DNA of 64,000 bases. Source: Caldilinea sp. CFX5. Lineage in GTDB: Bacteria; Chloroflexota; Anaerolineae; Caldilineales; Caldilineaceae. The translations under genes and the position numbers were made by a program. The stretch lies in contig QWII01000053.1 in the NCBI GenBank assembly GCA_021405325.1, forward strand, positions 1 through 64,000. The letters run 5' to 3'. This document shows positions 17,441 to 26,956 of the stretch, one piece after another; the stretch's first letter is position 1, and every line of letters starts with the position of its first letter. The notes below the pieces were generated by a model. It worked only from the letters and a program-made list of their open reading frames with translations. It was not told where the DNA came from and searched no databases.

Positions 17441-17848
17441 ATGTACCAACGTTTTCAACTTTCCCATAGTGATGCCGTGCGCATTATTGACGCCATTCGC
17501 GCCAAGTTGGAAGAACAGGGCAAAGGCGCGGCGATTGCGGTGGTGGATAGCCAGGGCGAATTGCTGGCCTTTTTGCGTACCGATGGCTGCAAGCTGCCCT
17601 CGATTACGATTGCGATCAACAAGGCGTTTACGGCGGCGCGTGAACAGCGCCCCTCCAAAGAGATCGGTAACTCTTCCCGTGAAAAGCAGTGGCCGATGAG
17701 CAACTTTGGCGATCCGCGCTATACCGCCTGGGGCGGCGGCGTGCCGATTGTCTACCAGAACCAGACCGTGGGCGCCGTGGGCGTCAGCGGGTTGCCGGAG
17801 GAAGAGGATATGGTGTTGGCGGCGATGGGGGCGGGGTTGATCGGGTGA
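17441..17848 (+). CDS. GlcG/HbpS family protein
   Basis: ATG 17441 has GGAGG 6 nt upstream and gives 135 residues; the longer open frame starts inside repeat H. GAAIAVVDSQGELLAFLRTDG, AINKAFTAA and the terminal VGAVGVSGLPEEEDMVLA match the GlcG/HbpS (DUF336) fold, whose members bind haem or cofactors or accompany oxidation of glycolate and propanediol. It sits 3 nt ahead of the ROK kinase gene and after the GMC gene, so an accessory role in this oxidation pathway is likely. Its biochemical function is not known. Confidence 0.85.
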   Translation: MYQRFQLSHSDAVRIIDAIRAKLEEQGKGAAIAVVDSQGELLAFLRTDGCKLPSITIAINKAFTAAREQRPSKEIGNSSREKQWPMSNFGDPRYTAWGGGVPIVYQNQTVGAVGVSGLPEEEDMVLAAMGAGLIG

Positions 17849-17851
17849 GTT

Positions 17852-18805
17852 ATGACCAGATATGTCATCGGCGCGGATTTGGGGGGGACGAAGATTGAAC
17901 TGGGGCTGGTCGATCCGTCCGACCGTATCATTGCGCGCAAGCGGATTCCGACCGAGGATGAGCGGGGCGCAGCCAGTGTGGTCGAGCGGATTGCAGCTTG
18001 TGTAGCCGAGTTGGCGGCCCATCTGCCGGCGCACGAACGGATTGCCGCAATGGGCATGTGTACACCGGGGCCGGTTGATCATGTCAACGGCATCCTGCTC
18101 GACCCGCCGAATGTGCAGGGGCTGCACAATGCGCCCTTAGGCCCGCTGTTAACGGCGCGTCTCGGCATTCCCGTGCGCTTGGAACATGACGCCAAAGCGG
18201 CTGCCCTGGGTGAATTCTATTTTGGCGCTGGTCGGGGCGAGCAGAGCATGGTCTATATCATCGTCGGCACCGGCGTCGGCGCCGCGCTGATTATGGATGG
18301 CGCCGTCTACCGGGGGCTGCACAACTCAGCCGGTGAATTTGGGCATACGGTGTTGGACCGCAATGGGCTGCTCTGCTCTTGCGGCAACCGGGGTTGTGTC
18401 GAAACCTTTATGAGCGGCCCCCGCCTGGCGCAGTGGTATGAACTCATGCAAGCAAGTCATCAATCTCCAGTCTCTAGTCTCCAGTCGCCATTGACGGGTG
18501 AAACCGTGGCGACGCTGGCAGGGCAGGATGATCCAGTGGCGCTGAAGGTGATTACCCAAGCCGGCGAAGCCTTGGGCGCGGCCATTGCTACCCTGGCGAT
18601 GATTGTCAACATCGATCTCTATGTCGTCGGCGGCAGTGTGGCGAAGTGTGGCGAGTTGCTGCTGGCGCCGGCGCGGCAAGCCATACCCCGTCACGCCTTT
18701 GCTTCGGTGGCGTCGCATGTGCGGGTTGTCGCCAGTGGGTTGGACACTGACGCGCCGATTTTAGGCTGTGCGTGGCTGGCGCGACAGCACTCGGTTGAAA
18801 CATAA
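17852..18805 (+). CDS. ROK-family sugar kinase
   Basis: 317 residues. The N-terminal ATP loop GADLGGTKIELGLVD, the catalytic Asp region LEHDAKAAALGE, the glycine-rich GTGVGAALIMDG and the ROK zinc motif CSCGNRGCVE are present. There is no DNA-binding N-terminus, so this is a kinase rather than a NagC-type repressor. It likely phosphorylates the sugar made by the upstream dehydrogenases. A Ser/Gln-rich insertion encoded by a microrepeat (18463-18486) sits in a surface loop near residue 210. Gap to the preceding gene is 3 nt. Confidence 0.9.
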   Translation: MTRYVIGADLGGTKIELGLVDPSDRIIARKRIPTEDERGAASVVERIAACVAELAAHLPAHERIAAMGMCTPGPVDHVNGILLDPPNVQGLHNAPLGPLLTARLGIPVRLEHDAKAAALGEFYFGAGRGEQSMVYIIVGTGVGAALIMDGAVYRGLHNSAGEFGHTVLDRNGLLCSCGNRGCVETFMSGPRLAQWYELMQASHQSPVSSLQSPLTGETVATLAGQDDPVALKVITQAGEALGAAIATLAMIVNIDLYVVGGSVAKCGELLLAPARQAIPRHAFASVASHVRVVASGLDTDAPILGCAWLARQHSVET

Positions 18806-18812
18806 AGCGGAC

Positions 18813-18891
18813 CTTTTAAACACGAAGAGACGAAGTTCACGAAGAAGTGCGTTTACTGCCTTTGTGAACTTCGTCTCTTCGTGTTTAAAAG
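18813..18891. terminator. Inverted repeat I (28-nt perfect arms)
   Basis: Arms 18813-18840 and 18864-18891 are exact complements with a 23-nt loop, the longest perfect stem in the window. It starts 7 nt after the kinase stop. The arms end in TTTT/AAAA but have no classic T-tract. It probably ends or protects the catabolic transcript. Confidence 0.75.
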
Positions 18892-19022
18892 ATCTTGTCT
18901 GCTATTCATGCTTTTGATACGTGATAGCGGATGAGGTAAAATAAATACTTTGCGTACAAATAAAACGCCACGGTGCAACTGGCGCAGCAGCAATGCTGAG
19001 AGTAGAAAAGGTAAAAAAGGCA

Positions 19023-20324
19023 ATGACCACCGGTAGCAGTGTGAGTAAACGGCAAGCGTCGCTTGGCTTTATTTTTGTCACGCTCTTTTTAGATGTCATG
19101 GGGCTGGGGTTGATTATTCCAGTACTTCCGAAACTAGTTGAAAGTTTTGCCGGGGGCGAGGCGGAAGCATCGCGTATCTTTGGCTTGATGGTAGCGGTCT
19201 ATGCCGCTATGCAGTTTCTCTTTGCGCCGATCTTGGGTAGCCTTTCCGACAAATATGGCCGCCGTTCGGTAATCTTGATTTCACTGACCGGCGCCGGTAT
19301 TGACTATTTGCTGCTGGCCTTTGCCCCCAATCTGACCTGGCTCTTTATCGGGCGCATCATTGCTGGGATTACAGCGGCCAACATTACGGCAGTGACGGCC
19401 TACATTGCCGATATTAGCCCGCCGGAAAAACGGGCGCAGAACTTTGGGCTGGTCGGCATGGCCTTTGGCTTGGGCTTTATTGCCGGGCCAATGCTGGGCG
19501 GCTTGCTGGGCAATATTGGCTTGCGTATCCCCTTTTTGGTAGTGGCAGGCATTACCCTGCTCAATGCACTCTATGGCTTTTTTGTCTTGCCCGAATCGCT
19601 CAAGCCGGAAAACCGCCGGGAATTTTCCTGGGCGCGCGCCAATCCGGTCGGTTCTCTCGCCGGGCTGGGACGCTACCCCATTGTGCTAGGGTTGGCGGGG
19701 GTCACAGTGCTTTCCGGTCTGGCCCAAAATGCACTGCAAAGCATTTGGGTGCTTTACACCGGCCACCGTTTTAACTGGGATGCGGGCGATGTGGGTATTT
19801 CACTAGCGGTGGTTGGGCTGTCGGCGGCGATTGTGCAGGGTGGTTTGACGGGGCGGATCGTGCCAAAGATGGGGGAACGCCGCGCTATTATTTATGGTCT
19901 GGGTCTCAGCGCTATCGCCAATATGCTGTATGGGTTGGCAAATCAGGGGTGGATGATGTATGTCATTCCCTTTCTCGGCGCGCTGGCCTTTATTGCCGGC
20001 CCCAGTACCCAGTCGCTCATTTCCAAAAGTGTGAAACCGAACGAGCAAGGTTCAACCCAAGGCGCGATTACCAGCCTGCTCAGTTTAACCGGTGTGGTTG
20101 GCCCGATTATTGCCACCAACGTCTTTAGCTATTTTATTGGCGAGAACGCCCCGCTTGAACTGCCGGGCGCCTCTTTTTTCTTGGGCGCGCTCTTCTCGCT
20201 GTGCGCCATGTTCCTGGCCCAATGGCTCTTTGCCCGTGTGCCGGTTCCCGTGGGTCAAATCGTGCAAACTGTGGATGACAGCACCCAAACAACAAGTGAC
20301 AGCATTCACCCCCTGCCCCATTAA
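19023..20324 (+). CDS. MFS transporter, TetA-like efflux type
   Basis: From ATG 19023 the protein has 433 residues; ATG 18993 is in frame with a weaker ribosome site. About 12 membrane helices are visible. The loop 2-3 motif GSLSDKYGRRSVI and the motif-C-like GLGFIAGPMLGG in helix 5 are those of drug/H+ antiporters of the TCR/Tet group. It should be a proton-coupled exporter in the cytoplasmic membrane, substrate unknown. It is monocistronic, flanked by inverted repeats I and J. Confidence 0.88.
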   Translation: MTTGSSVSKRQASLGFIFVTLFLDVMGLGLIIPVLPKLVESFAGGEAEASRIFGLMVAVYAAMQFLFAPILGSLSDKYGRRSVILISLTGAGIDYLLLAFAPNLTWLFIGRIIAGITAANITAVTAYIADISPPEKRAQNFGLVGMAFGLGFIAGPMLGGLLGNIGLRIPFLVVAGITLLNALYGFFVLPESLKPENRREFSWARANPVGSLAGLGRYPIVLGLAGVTVLSGLAQNALQSIWVLYTGHRFNWDAGDVGISLAVVGLSAAIVQGGLTGRIVPKMGERRAIIYGLGLSAIANMLYGLANQGWMMYVIPFLGALAFIAGPSTQSLISKSVKPNEQGSTQGAITSLLSLTGVVGPIIATNVFSYFIGENAPLELPGASFFLGALFSLCAMFLAQWLFARVPVPVGQIVQTVDDSTQTTSDSIHPLPH

Positions 20325-20326
20325 CC

Positions 20327-20368
20327 GGAACAGTAGAACGCCGGTTGGCGCTGGCGTTCTACTGTTCC
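20327..20368. terminator. Inverted repeat J (16-nt perfect arms, 10-nt loop)
   Basis: GGAACAGTAGAACGCC (20327-20342) pairs perfectly with 20353-20368. The stem begins 2 nt after the transporter stop codon. No T-tract follows. Confidence 0.75.
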
Positions 20369-20429
20369 CTCGCCAAGCCCAGGCGCTTATCAGCGTAGAA
20401 TTGCCGCTACATCATAAGGAGCCACCTGA

Positions 20430-21608
20430 ATGAATCGTGTAGATGCGCTTTTCCTGACCTTCGACCCGCAACTGAACAAACTGAGCAAGAAGAAAGAACT
20501 GCGGCATGGCCTGTCGGCGGTTGTCCAGCTTGGTGATACGCTGTGGGTGGCCAATGATGAGTCGATCACGTTGGAACGGCTGGCCATCCAAGGGATAGAC
20601 GCCGAAGGAACTTACCACTACGGCGGCCATGAACAGTTTGCCTTGCATGACTATCTTGCCCTGCCCGCGCCGCCAACGGCTGATGACAAAGAGATTGAAG
20701 AGGCGGACATCGAAGGGCTGGCCTATGCGGATGGCTATCTATGGCTGGTCGGCTCCCATAGCCGCAAGCGCAAGACCGTCAAGCCCAAAAGTACGGTTCA
20801 GCAAAATTTTGCCCGCCTGGCTGAAGTCAGCAGTGACGGCAACCGCTTTCTCCTGGCGCGGATTCCGGTTATGGCCAAAGATGGCACTTATACGCTGGTG
20901 AAAGAAGTCGCGGAGAATGCAGAGAATGGGGAGAAACGAACCGCCGCCCAGTTGCCCTGCACCACCACGAGCAGCGCGCTCACCGCGGCGTTAGCGACAG
21001 ATGCACACCTGCAGGACTTTCTCCCCATTCCCGGCAAAGACAATGGCTTTGATATTGAAGGGCTGGCCGTTGTGGGTGATCACCTCTTGGTTGGGTTGCG
21101 CGGTCCTGTGTTGCGTGGCTGGGCCGTGATTCTGGAAGTGGCGGTGGCGGTCAACCCGGCGAACCCGGCTGAACTGCAACTACAACCGATCAACCCCGAC
21201 AATCCCCACAACCCAACCCAGCCCACCTATCGCAAACATTTCCTCGATCTGGATGGCCTGGGCGTGCGCGATCTCTGTGTCGATGGCGCCGATCTGCTCA
21301 TCCTCGCCGGCCCGACGCTGGTGCTGGATGGCGCCGTCACTGTCTTCCGTTGGCCGGGCGGGGCGCAAGTTACGCAAGAGCGGCTGGTTGCCCGCGATGA
21401 GTTAGTGAAAGTTATGGACATTCCTCACAACAATGGCGAGGATTACGCCGAAGGGATCACCCTTTTCCGCACAGGTGATGGCGTGGCAGATTCGCTGTTG
21501 GTGGTCTATGATGCCGTTTCCCAGCAGCGGCAGGTGGGTGAAAGCGCCGTTAAAGTAGACCGCTTTGCGTTAACGCCTCTTGTTGAGATGGCAGACTTTC
21601 CAGTGTAA
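20430..21608 (+). CDS. DUF3616 domain protein
   Basis: 392 residues, ATG 20430 after AAGGAG. The repeated GLAYADGYLWLVGSHS and GLAVVGDHLLVGLRGP segments fit the DUF3616 family, which looks like a beta-propeller. No signal peptide is visible. Residues near 160 (AENAENGEKRTA) come from a purine-rich microrepeat insertion. Function unknown. It converges with the DUF4058 gene with only 3 nt between stop codons. Confidence 0.8.
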   Translation: MNRVDALFLTFDPQLNKLSKKKELRHGLSAVVQLGDTLWVANDESITLERLAIQGIDAEGTYHYGGHEQFALHDYLALPAPPTADDKEIEEADIEGLAYADGYLWLVGSHSRKRKTVKPKSTVQQNFARLAEVSSDGNRFLLARIPVMAKDGTYTLVKEVAENAENGEKRTAAQLPCTTTSSALTAALATDAHLQDFLPIPGKDNGFDIEGLAVVGDHLLVGLRGPVLRGWAVILEVAVAVNPANPAELQLQPINPDNPHNPTQPTYRKHFLDLDGLGVRDLCVDGADLLILAGPTLVLDGAVTVFRWPGGAQVTQERLVARDELVKVMDIPHNNGEDYAEGITLFRTGDGVADSLLVVYDAVSQQRQVGESAVKVDRFALTPLVEMADFPV

Positions 21609-21611
21609 CCG

Positions 21612-22400
21612 TTATCGTATCCCTTGGGTGCGCAGGTGTTGATCCAACTGCAACAACTCCTCTTGGGCCAGTTTTGGCGGCGGCGGGTTGTGGGTGTAGT
21701 CGATGATCATATCATAGCCCCCGCGTTCGTAGCAGGTTGCCACGGCCTTATCTAAATCAAGGGGTGCATCAGGATCAGGTTCCAGCAAAGGCACCGGTAA
21801 CACTGGCAGCGCTACGTACAAAGGAATCGGCCACACTTCAACATAAGGGCGTTGGTTCGCACGGCTGAGGGTGACATAGTAAGGCGCTTCCGGCACTGGG
21901 GTTTGCAAAGGCGGACGCGTTCCGCCACGTAACAGATCGATCTCCATGAGATGGACTTGCGAGCGGAGTAATTCCTGCCGCTTGCGCAGGTACGAATCAT
22001 AGGCTTCATGCGCTGGGTTCTTATTCACCGGCGACAAAATCTCAATTGCCGTGACCAGTTTTAACGTCTCAACCTGCCGGATTTCAACCGTATAGAGGCG
22101 TAAGGGCAATTCCGCTACCACCAGGCTAACCACCGGGGCTGGCGCAATAGCAGGTGTTGCCACAGCGACATTCCCGGTTGGTGGCTGGCGTTGCCACACG
22201 CCCACATCGGGGTAAGCCACGCGTCGGCTGGCGATTTCCACCGTTTCATAGGTCATGTGCGGCGTCATACGGGCGACATAGCGGGGGCGAATCGCCTCAT
22301 TCAGTTGGCTGCGGATCACCTCGGCTAATGCCCCATGAAAGTCACTCCATACTTCCGGGTGTTCAATATAGGGATCCATTCCTGGAAAGGGTGATAGCAT
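21612..22400 (-). CDS. DUF4058 family protein
   Basis: 262 residues from ATG 22400 (a GTG two codons upstream is possible). The N-terminus MLSPFPGMDPYIEHPEVW and the central LVTAIEILSPVNK are hallmarks of DUF4058, common in Chloroflexota, cyanobacteria and Planctomycetes. The conserved EILSPxNK pattern resembles a PD-(D/E)XK-type acidic core, but no function has been established. Expressed alone. Confidence 0.85.
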   Translation of the reverse strand: MLSPFPGMDPYIEHPEVWSDFHGALAEVIRSQLNEAIRPRYVARMTPHMTYETVEIASRRVAYPDVGVWQRQPPTGNVAVATPAIAPAPVVSLVVAELPLRLYTVEIRQVETLKLVTAIEILSPVNKNPAHEAYDSYLRKRQELLRSQVHLMEIDLLRGGTRPPLQTPVPEAPYYVTLSRANQRPYVEVWPIPLYVALPVLPVPLLEPDPDAPLDLDKAVATCYERGGYDMIIDYTHNPPPPKLAQEELLQLDQHLRTQGIR

Positions 22401-22549
22401 TGTCACGCCTCATTTCACAGAACAAATACAAATCCTGAGTGACAGTATAACACATAGTGGAATAGAATGCTCAGAAACGGGGCAATCTGAAAAACACCGG
22501 ATCTTTGTTCCATCAACGTCATCAAGCATTACTAACCACTTTGCCATAA

Positions 22550-24799
22550 TCCGCGACAAGCGCCCGATGCCCCGCCACCTGTGCCTATGACGGCGTCCCT
22601 CCCGGCGGTGCGGCGGATGGCAGCGCCACCATCACCCTGGTCGCGCCGGTGGAGCCGGGAGTCTACGCTCTGGCCTACGATCAATCGTCAGAGCCATCCT
22701 GTGATGACGCCGTATCATTGGGCTGGGCCAACGGTGTACCGCCGGACAGCCAGGTCATCGGCAGTATCACCGTGGGCGACTACCTGGGCGTCACCATCAA
22801 CAACGTCGGCGTCAACTATGGCAGCGACACGGTCATTATGAACGCCGGCGAGAGCTTTTGGCTTTCGTTGGATTACCGCATCTTTGACGGCGTTTGCCCT
22901 AGTTGCTTCGAACAGATCATTTTCGGCTTTAGCGCCGGCGCGCCGGCAGCCTGTCAAGAGGTTGGTACGCCAGGCGTCGATGGGCAGAGCGATTTCTTCT
23001 CCTTCCCCATCACCGCCCCCACCCAGCCGGGCGAGTACACCATCGGCTATGACCGCTCCCAATCGTTCAGTTGTAATGACGCCCTCACCCACGGCTGGTG
23101 GACAACCCCGCCCAGCGGCGCACGCATTCTGGCCCACATCACCGTGCCGGCGACGCCCGTGGCCTATGACTATGGCGACGCCCCCGAACCGGACTATTTT
23201 ACCCTGGTCAGCAAGGGTGGTGCGCGCCATGCCCTGCCCAATGGGCTGAAACTGGGCGCGACCGTAGACAGCGAAGCCGACGGCCAACCCACTGCCGACG
23301 CCAGCGGTGACGGCGCTGACGAAGACGGCGTCACTCTCCCGGCCACCCTAACTGTTTGCGCCCAGAATGAGATCACCGTCAACGCCGCGGCGGGTGGCGT
23401 CCTCAACGCCTGGATTGACTATGCCGGCAACGGCGACTTTGCCGATTATGACGACCAGGTCATCGCCGCCCTGCCCATCAGCCAGAGCGTCACCTACACC
23501 GCCACCAACGGCATCGCCCGCACCGAGGTGATCTCGATGTTCACCGGCATCGAAACGGTCGATTACGACATTGTGGACGACGCCTACCTGAACGGCCAGG
23601 AAGCCGGCTTTGTCACCAACTTCAGCGACCTGGAGAGCGGCGCCTACCATCTCTGGGTGCAGGTCGATGACGGCAAAAACGCACCCCAACAGATGTATGT
23701 GATCGACCCGGTCACCAACTAACCGGCGACCCTGGTGGTCAACAACCCCATTGTGCTGGCCGCCGCGGCGTGGACACCGCAGATCACCACCACGCTGGAC
23801 ACCCCGGCCCAAGAGCTAATCGTCCAGTGGAGCGCCTACACCCACCCCGACATCGACAGCTACACGCTCTATCTCGGCACGGCTCCGGGCGTCTACACCA
23901 TCAGCACCACCGGCTACTCACTGGTCTACCCGCTCGACGGCCAGGGCAATCCCACGGGCGCGCCGGTCGGCTATGGCGGCTTTGGTAACATCGAACCGGG
24001 CGTCACCTACTACCTTCTGGTTGAGGCGGTGGATGAGGAGACAGGTCGCACCGTGCGTTCACACGAAGTGACCGTCAACGCCAGCCCCGGCAGCTACGCC
24101 TTGAACACGGGCAGCACCACCTACACCGTCAACCCCGGCGGCACGCTCAACATCCCGGTCGGCCTGCAAGTGACCCAACCGCTCTACTACCCCGATGTCG
24201 CGCTCGATCTCAACCAGGTCGATAACCCGCCCGGCCTGGTCACGCGCTTCGCCCGCGACTACACCGGCGACACCACCCTACGCGACAGCAGCGGCACGGT
24301 CGCCTTGACGGTGCAGGGCGCATCGGCGGAAGTCGTCACCCATCGCGACGGCATGGTGCAAGCCGCTGCTGCTGATACCACCAGCGCCGACTTGTTGGTG
24401 AACATCAGCAAGTATCTCGCCCCTGGCACCTACCCGGTGACGGTCAGCGGTGTGAACGGGCAGAATCAGCCGGTCACCACCACGGTCATGGTCGTGGTGA
24501 CAACCAACCCGCTGCTCACCGTCAACAAAGCCGGCAACGGCAGCGGCACGGTGACAAGCAACCCGGTGGGGATCGACTGTGGAACTACCTGTAGCGCGGC
24601 CTTTGTCCCCAACACCGTCGTCACCCTCACCGCCACGCCGACCGCTGGCTCCCTCTTCGGCGGTTGGAGCGGTGCGTGTGCGGGTAGTGGTAACACCTGC
24701 CAAGTGACGATGGATGCGGCTAAGAGTGTGACGGCCACTTTCACGGCAGCGCAGAGCAGTAACGGCGGCAAGCTCTATTTGCCACTAATTCGGAAGTAA
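22550..24799 (+). pseudogene. Decayed secreted protein with GEVED-type and InlB-type repeat domains
   Basis: One reading frame is open from 22550 to 24799 except for a single TAA at 23720-23722. Upstream of 22550 it meets a stop, and no start codon or signal peptide is visible, so the N-terminus is missing. Two homologous domains (PGVYALAYDQS... and PGEYTIGYDRS...) begin it; a GEVED-type domain (LNAWIDYAGNGDFADY) follows; the part after the TAA ends in an InlB-type repeat (NKAGNGSGTVTS...FGGWSGACAG) and LYLPLIRK. Loss of the signal peptide plus a nonsense codon argues for a pseudogene. Two separately started fragments are less likely. Confidence 0.75.
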
Positions 24800-24807
24800 C
24801 AGTTTCG

Positions 24808-24851
24808 AGGAGTGCGCACGCCCACGTGCGCTTCTGGGTGTGCGCACTCCT
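24808..24851. terminator. Inverted repeat K (17-nt stem with one G-U pair)
   Basis: AGGAGTGCGCAC (24808-24819) pairs with 24840-24851, and the stem continues through CCCA/TGGG across one G-U pair to 24824/24835. The 10-nt loop is small. It starts 8 nt after the pseudogene stop codon. Confidence 0.75.
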
Positions 24852-24918
24852 TGGTGGCATGAAAATTAAGATAACAATGACGATTCTGGTTCGTTGCGCT
24901 ACAAGCAACGTCCATTCA

Positions 24919-25368
24919 CTACCGCCAAATTACCATACCTTGATTGTCGAGGCGCGACCAGATACGCAAAAAATCGGCCATTGCGAGAGTCAGGTCATGA
25001 TCTAACACGGGGTCTAAACAAGTAACTGATTGCTCATCCATATCAACAATGACAAGCGCGTGAAGTCCACCTGTACCGTGGGGTAGATCAACGGCGCGAA
25101 GAAAAGCAATCACCGGAAAATGGTTGGCGTGCAATTGCTCTAAGCGTTCCAGCGTTGCACCTTCAAACCACCGTACCCGGTAACCCCAGGTCGTCAAGGC
25201 TGTTTCAACATGTTCAGGGAGTGTACCCCACTTTGGCGCGGTTTGAAAGGCGAGCGCTAATTTTTGTTCAGGCTGTTCGTCGCCCAAGAAGGCAAGCACC
25301 ATCCGTACACAAGCTGGTAGACAGGTGTGCGCGGTCTCTTGGTGAAAATGGGGTACAGGGATGCGCAT
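24919..25368 (-). CDS. Peptidase C39-like papain-fold protein
   Basis: 149 residues. The C39 triad can be placed at Cys16 (HTCLPACVRMVL), His103 (GGLHALVIVD) and Asp119 (CLDP), with the oxyanion Gln at residue 10. This is a single papain-like domain without an ABC exporter. It could cleave a leader peptide, act as a toxin, or be a non-secretory C39-like protein. It follows the AbrB-like gene by 14 nt and is probably co-transcribed, an arrangement like a toxin-antitoxin pair. Confidence 0.8.
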   Translation of the reverse strand: MRIPVPHFHQETAHTCLPACVRMVLAFLGDEQPEQKLALAFQTAPKWGTLPEHVETALTTWGYRVRWFEGATLERLEQLHANHFPVIAFLRAVDLPHGTGGLHALVIVDMDEQSVTCLDPVLDHDLTLAMADFLRIWSRLDNQGMVIWR

Positions 25369-25382
25369 AGCGGTGCAGTTTT

Positions 25383-25748
25383 TTAAGCGCGCATGAGGTC
25401 AAAGCGCGTGGAGAATTCGGGTAAGAATTCGCCGGTTTGGGAAAAGAACAGATAGCCGGCTGGGCTTTCGGTATCAGTTGGATAGACGCCAACCTTCCAG
25501 CCATTCTGGTTGAAGGGGGAATCGTCAATAATCGCTTTCACACGTGCGGCATCACCCAGATAACGTAACGTCAGACGGAGGGCCAGGTCTTCGACTTTGT
25601 GCGGATCGGTAATCGGTAATGTGACCAGGATACGATTTTGCCCAAACTCCAAGGTAACGCGCGACCCCGGTTCTACCCCGTACTGCTGCAATTCTTTCAG
25701 TGGAATTTGCAAACCTGTACCACTAATCGTGACGTGTGTTTTTTCCAT
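25383..25748 (-). CDS. AbrB-like N-terminal domain protein of unknown function
   Basis: ATG 25748 gives 121 residues; the longer frame to 25829 runs through a good promoter and is not expected to be translated. Residues 1-45 (THVTISGTGLQIPLKELQQY then GSRVTLEFGQNRILVTLP) look like a swapped-hairpin AbrB/MazE DNA-binding domain. The C-terminal 70 residues (DSPFNQNGWKVGVYPTD) are not recognised. An autoregulated partner of the downstream C39 protein is plausible. Confidence 0.65.
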   Translation of the reverse strand: MEKTHVTISGTGLQIPLKELQQYGVEPGSRVTLEFGQNRILVTLPITDPHKVEDLALRLTLRYLGDAARVKAIIDDSPFNQNGWKVGVYPTDTESPAGYLFFSQTGEFLPEFSTRFDLMRA

Positions 25749-25793
25749 CTTTGTATTTCCCACTTCATGCTCAATCGCCCCGTACCCATGCCA

Positions 25794-25822
25794 ATTATAC
25801 GCTTGGTCGCGCAACGCGTCAA
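25794..25822 (-). promoter_or_regulatory. Promoter TTGACG-N17-TATAAT for the AbrB-like/C39 pair
   Basis: On the minus strand TTGACG (25817-25822) is followed after 17 nt by a consensus TATAAT (25794-25799). The transcript would start near 25787, 39 nt ahead of ATG 25748, which decides between the possible starts. Confidence 0.7.
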
Positions 25823-25872
25823 TATCCACTCCTTGACAGTTAGCGTCTGGTTTTGTAAAGTAATGTACGTGT

Positions 25873-26851
25873 TTCGCTCATCTACAAAAAGTGTGAGTCG
25901 TGGTAAAATGGAGGGATGGAATTTCCAATTACCGAACTACTCGATACCAACGCATGTGAAGAGTGGGTTGTCACCCACTTTCATCCAACGGGATTTCGCT
26001 GTCCAAAGTGTGGGGCAGACCGGGAGCAAGCGCATCCGTTTCGCCAGACCCGCCAGAGTCAGTTGCAGACATACCGTTGCAATGAATGCGGACAGACGTA
26101 CAATCTGTACAGCGGAACGATCTTTGCACAGCGCCATCTGACGTTGCGCCAAGTGGTGTTACTGATCCGTGGCTTTGTGAAAGGTGAGCCATCAACGACA
26201 CTCGCCACCGAGTTGTCCATCCACTACAGCACCGTACTAGAGTTGCGGCATGACTTTCAGGACAATGGCCGTCGCCATCAACCGAATACACCGCTGACTG
26301 ACCACCATTCAGAAACAGATGAAATGTTCCAGAATGCGGGGGAAAAAAGGGACACAGCACACCGATCCGGCTGACCCACCCCGTCGGCGTGCGAACAACC
26401 GGCGTGGACGAGGCACTTACGCCAATGACCGTCCACCTATCGTTGGAACCATCGGGCGAGAAAGTGGACAAGTGCGTTTGCGTGTAACCGATGATACGAC
26501 CGGCGCAACCTTGCGTGCTCACGTCCACCGGTTCACGCAAACCGATTCTCATCTCTACACCGATGAAAATCAGAGCTACAATCATGTCATTCGCAACCAT
26601 TCCACCGTCTGTCATTCTGTCCATGAGTACGCCCGTGATGATGATGGCGATGGTATCCGGGAAGTCCATTGTAATACGGCGGAAGGATTGTGGACTGATG
26701 GGCGCAACTTCCTCCGCCCTTTCAAAGGAGTTCACAAAAAGTATCTCGCTGGCTATGTCGCCATGACTGAATTCAAGCGTAATCTCAAGCGTATTTCACC
26801 TGACTTCATTGCCGCTCTTGTCTCTTTTCACACTTTCCGTAGTTGAGCGAA
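25873..26851 (+). mobile_element. IS1595-type (ISXO2-like) insertion sequence
   Basis: Imperfect terminal inverted repeats at 25873-25896 and 26828-26851 share TTCGCTCA, CTAC and AAAGTGTGA. They bracket a 979-bp element with one transposase gene. No clear 8-bp target duplication could be read at these ends, so they may be a few bases off or the flanks altered. Confidence 0.75.
25916..26846 (+). pseudogene. Frameshifted IS1595/ISXO2-like transposase
   Basis: The first part (152 codons) carries a zinc-ribbon (CPKCGAD...CNECGQTYN) and the first catalytic Asp in SETDEMF. The second frame, +1 relative to the first, continues with GRGTYANDRPPIVGTIG, the second Asp in LYTDENQSY and the last acid in NTAEGLW. 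The switch lies in the G5A6G3 tract near 26338-26349. A +1 change in homopolymers favours a mutation or sequencing error; insertion sequences that frameshift by design usually use -1. The stop lies in the right terminal repeat. Confidence 0.8.
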
Positions 26852-26956
26852 TTTGCGTTTGTTCCAACCTTCCATCAAGGGAATGATCGACGCTACTGCC
26901 GCCCCGACATAAAGATCCGTTAGTGCGGTAAGACGGTAGCCCAAGCCCATTCGCCT

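Noticed and set aside
25971..26735. Minus-strand ORF of 254 codons inside the IS
   Set aside because: Antisense to the transposase; no known fold.
25865..26859. Target-site duplication around the IS1595-type element
   Set aside because: The 8-bp flanks at the inferred ends do not match.
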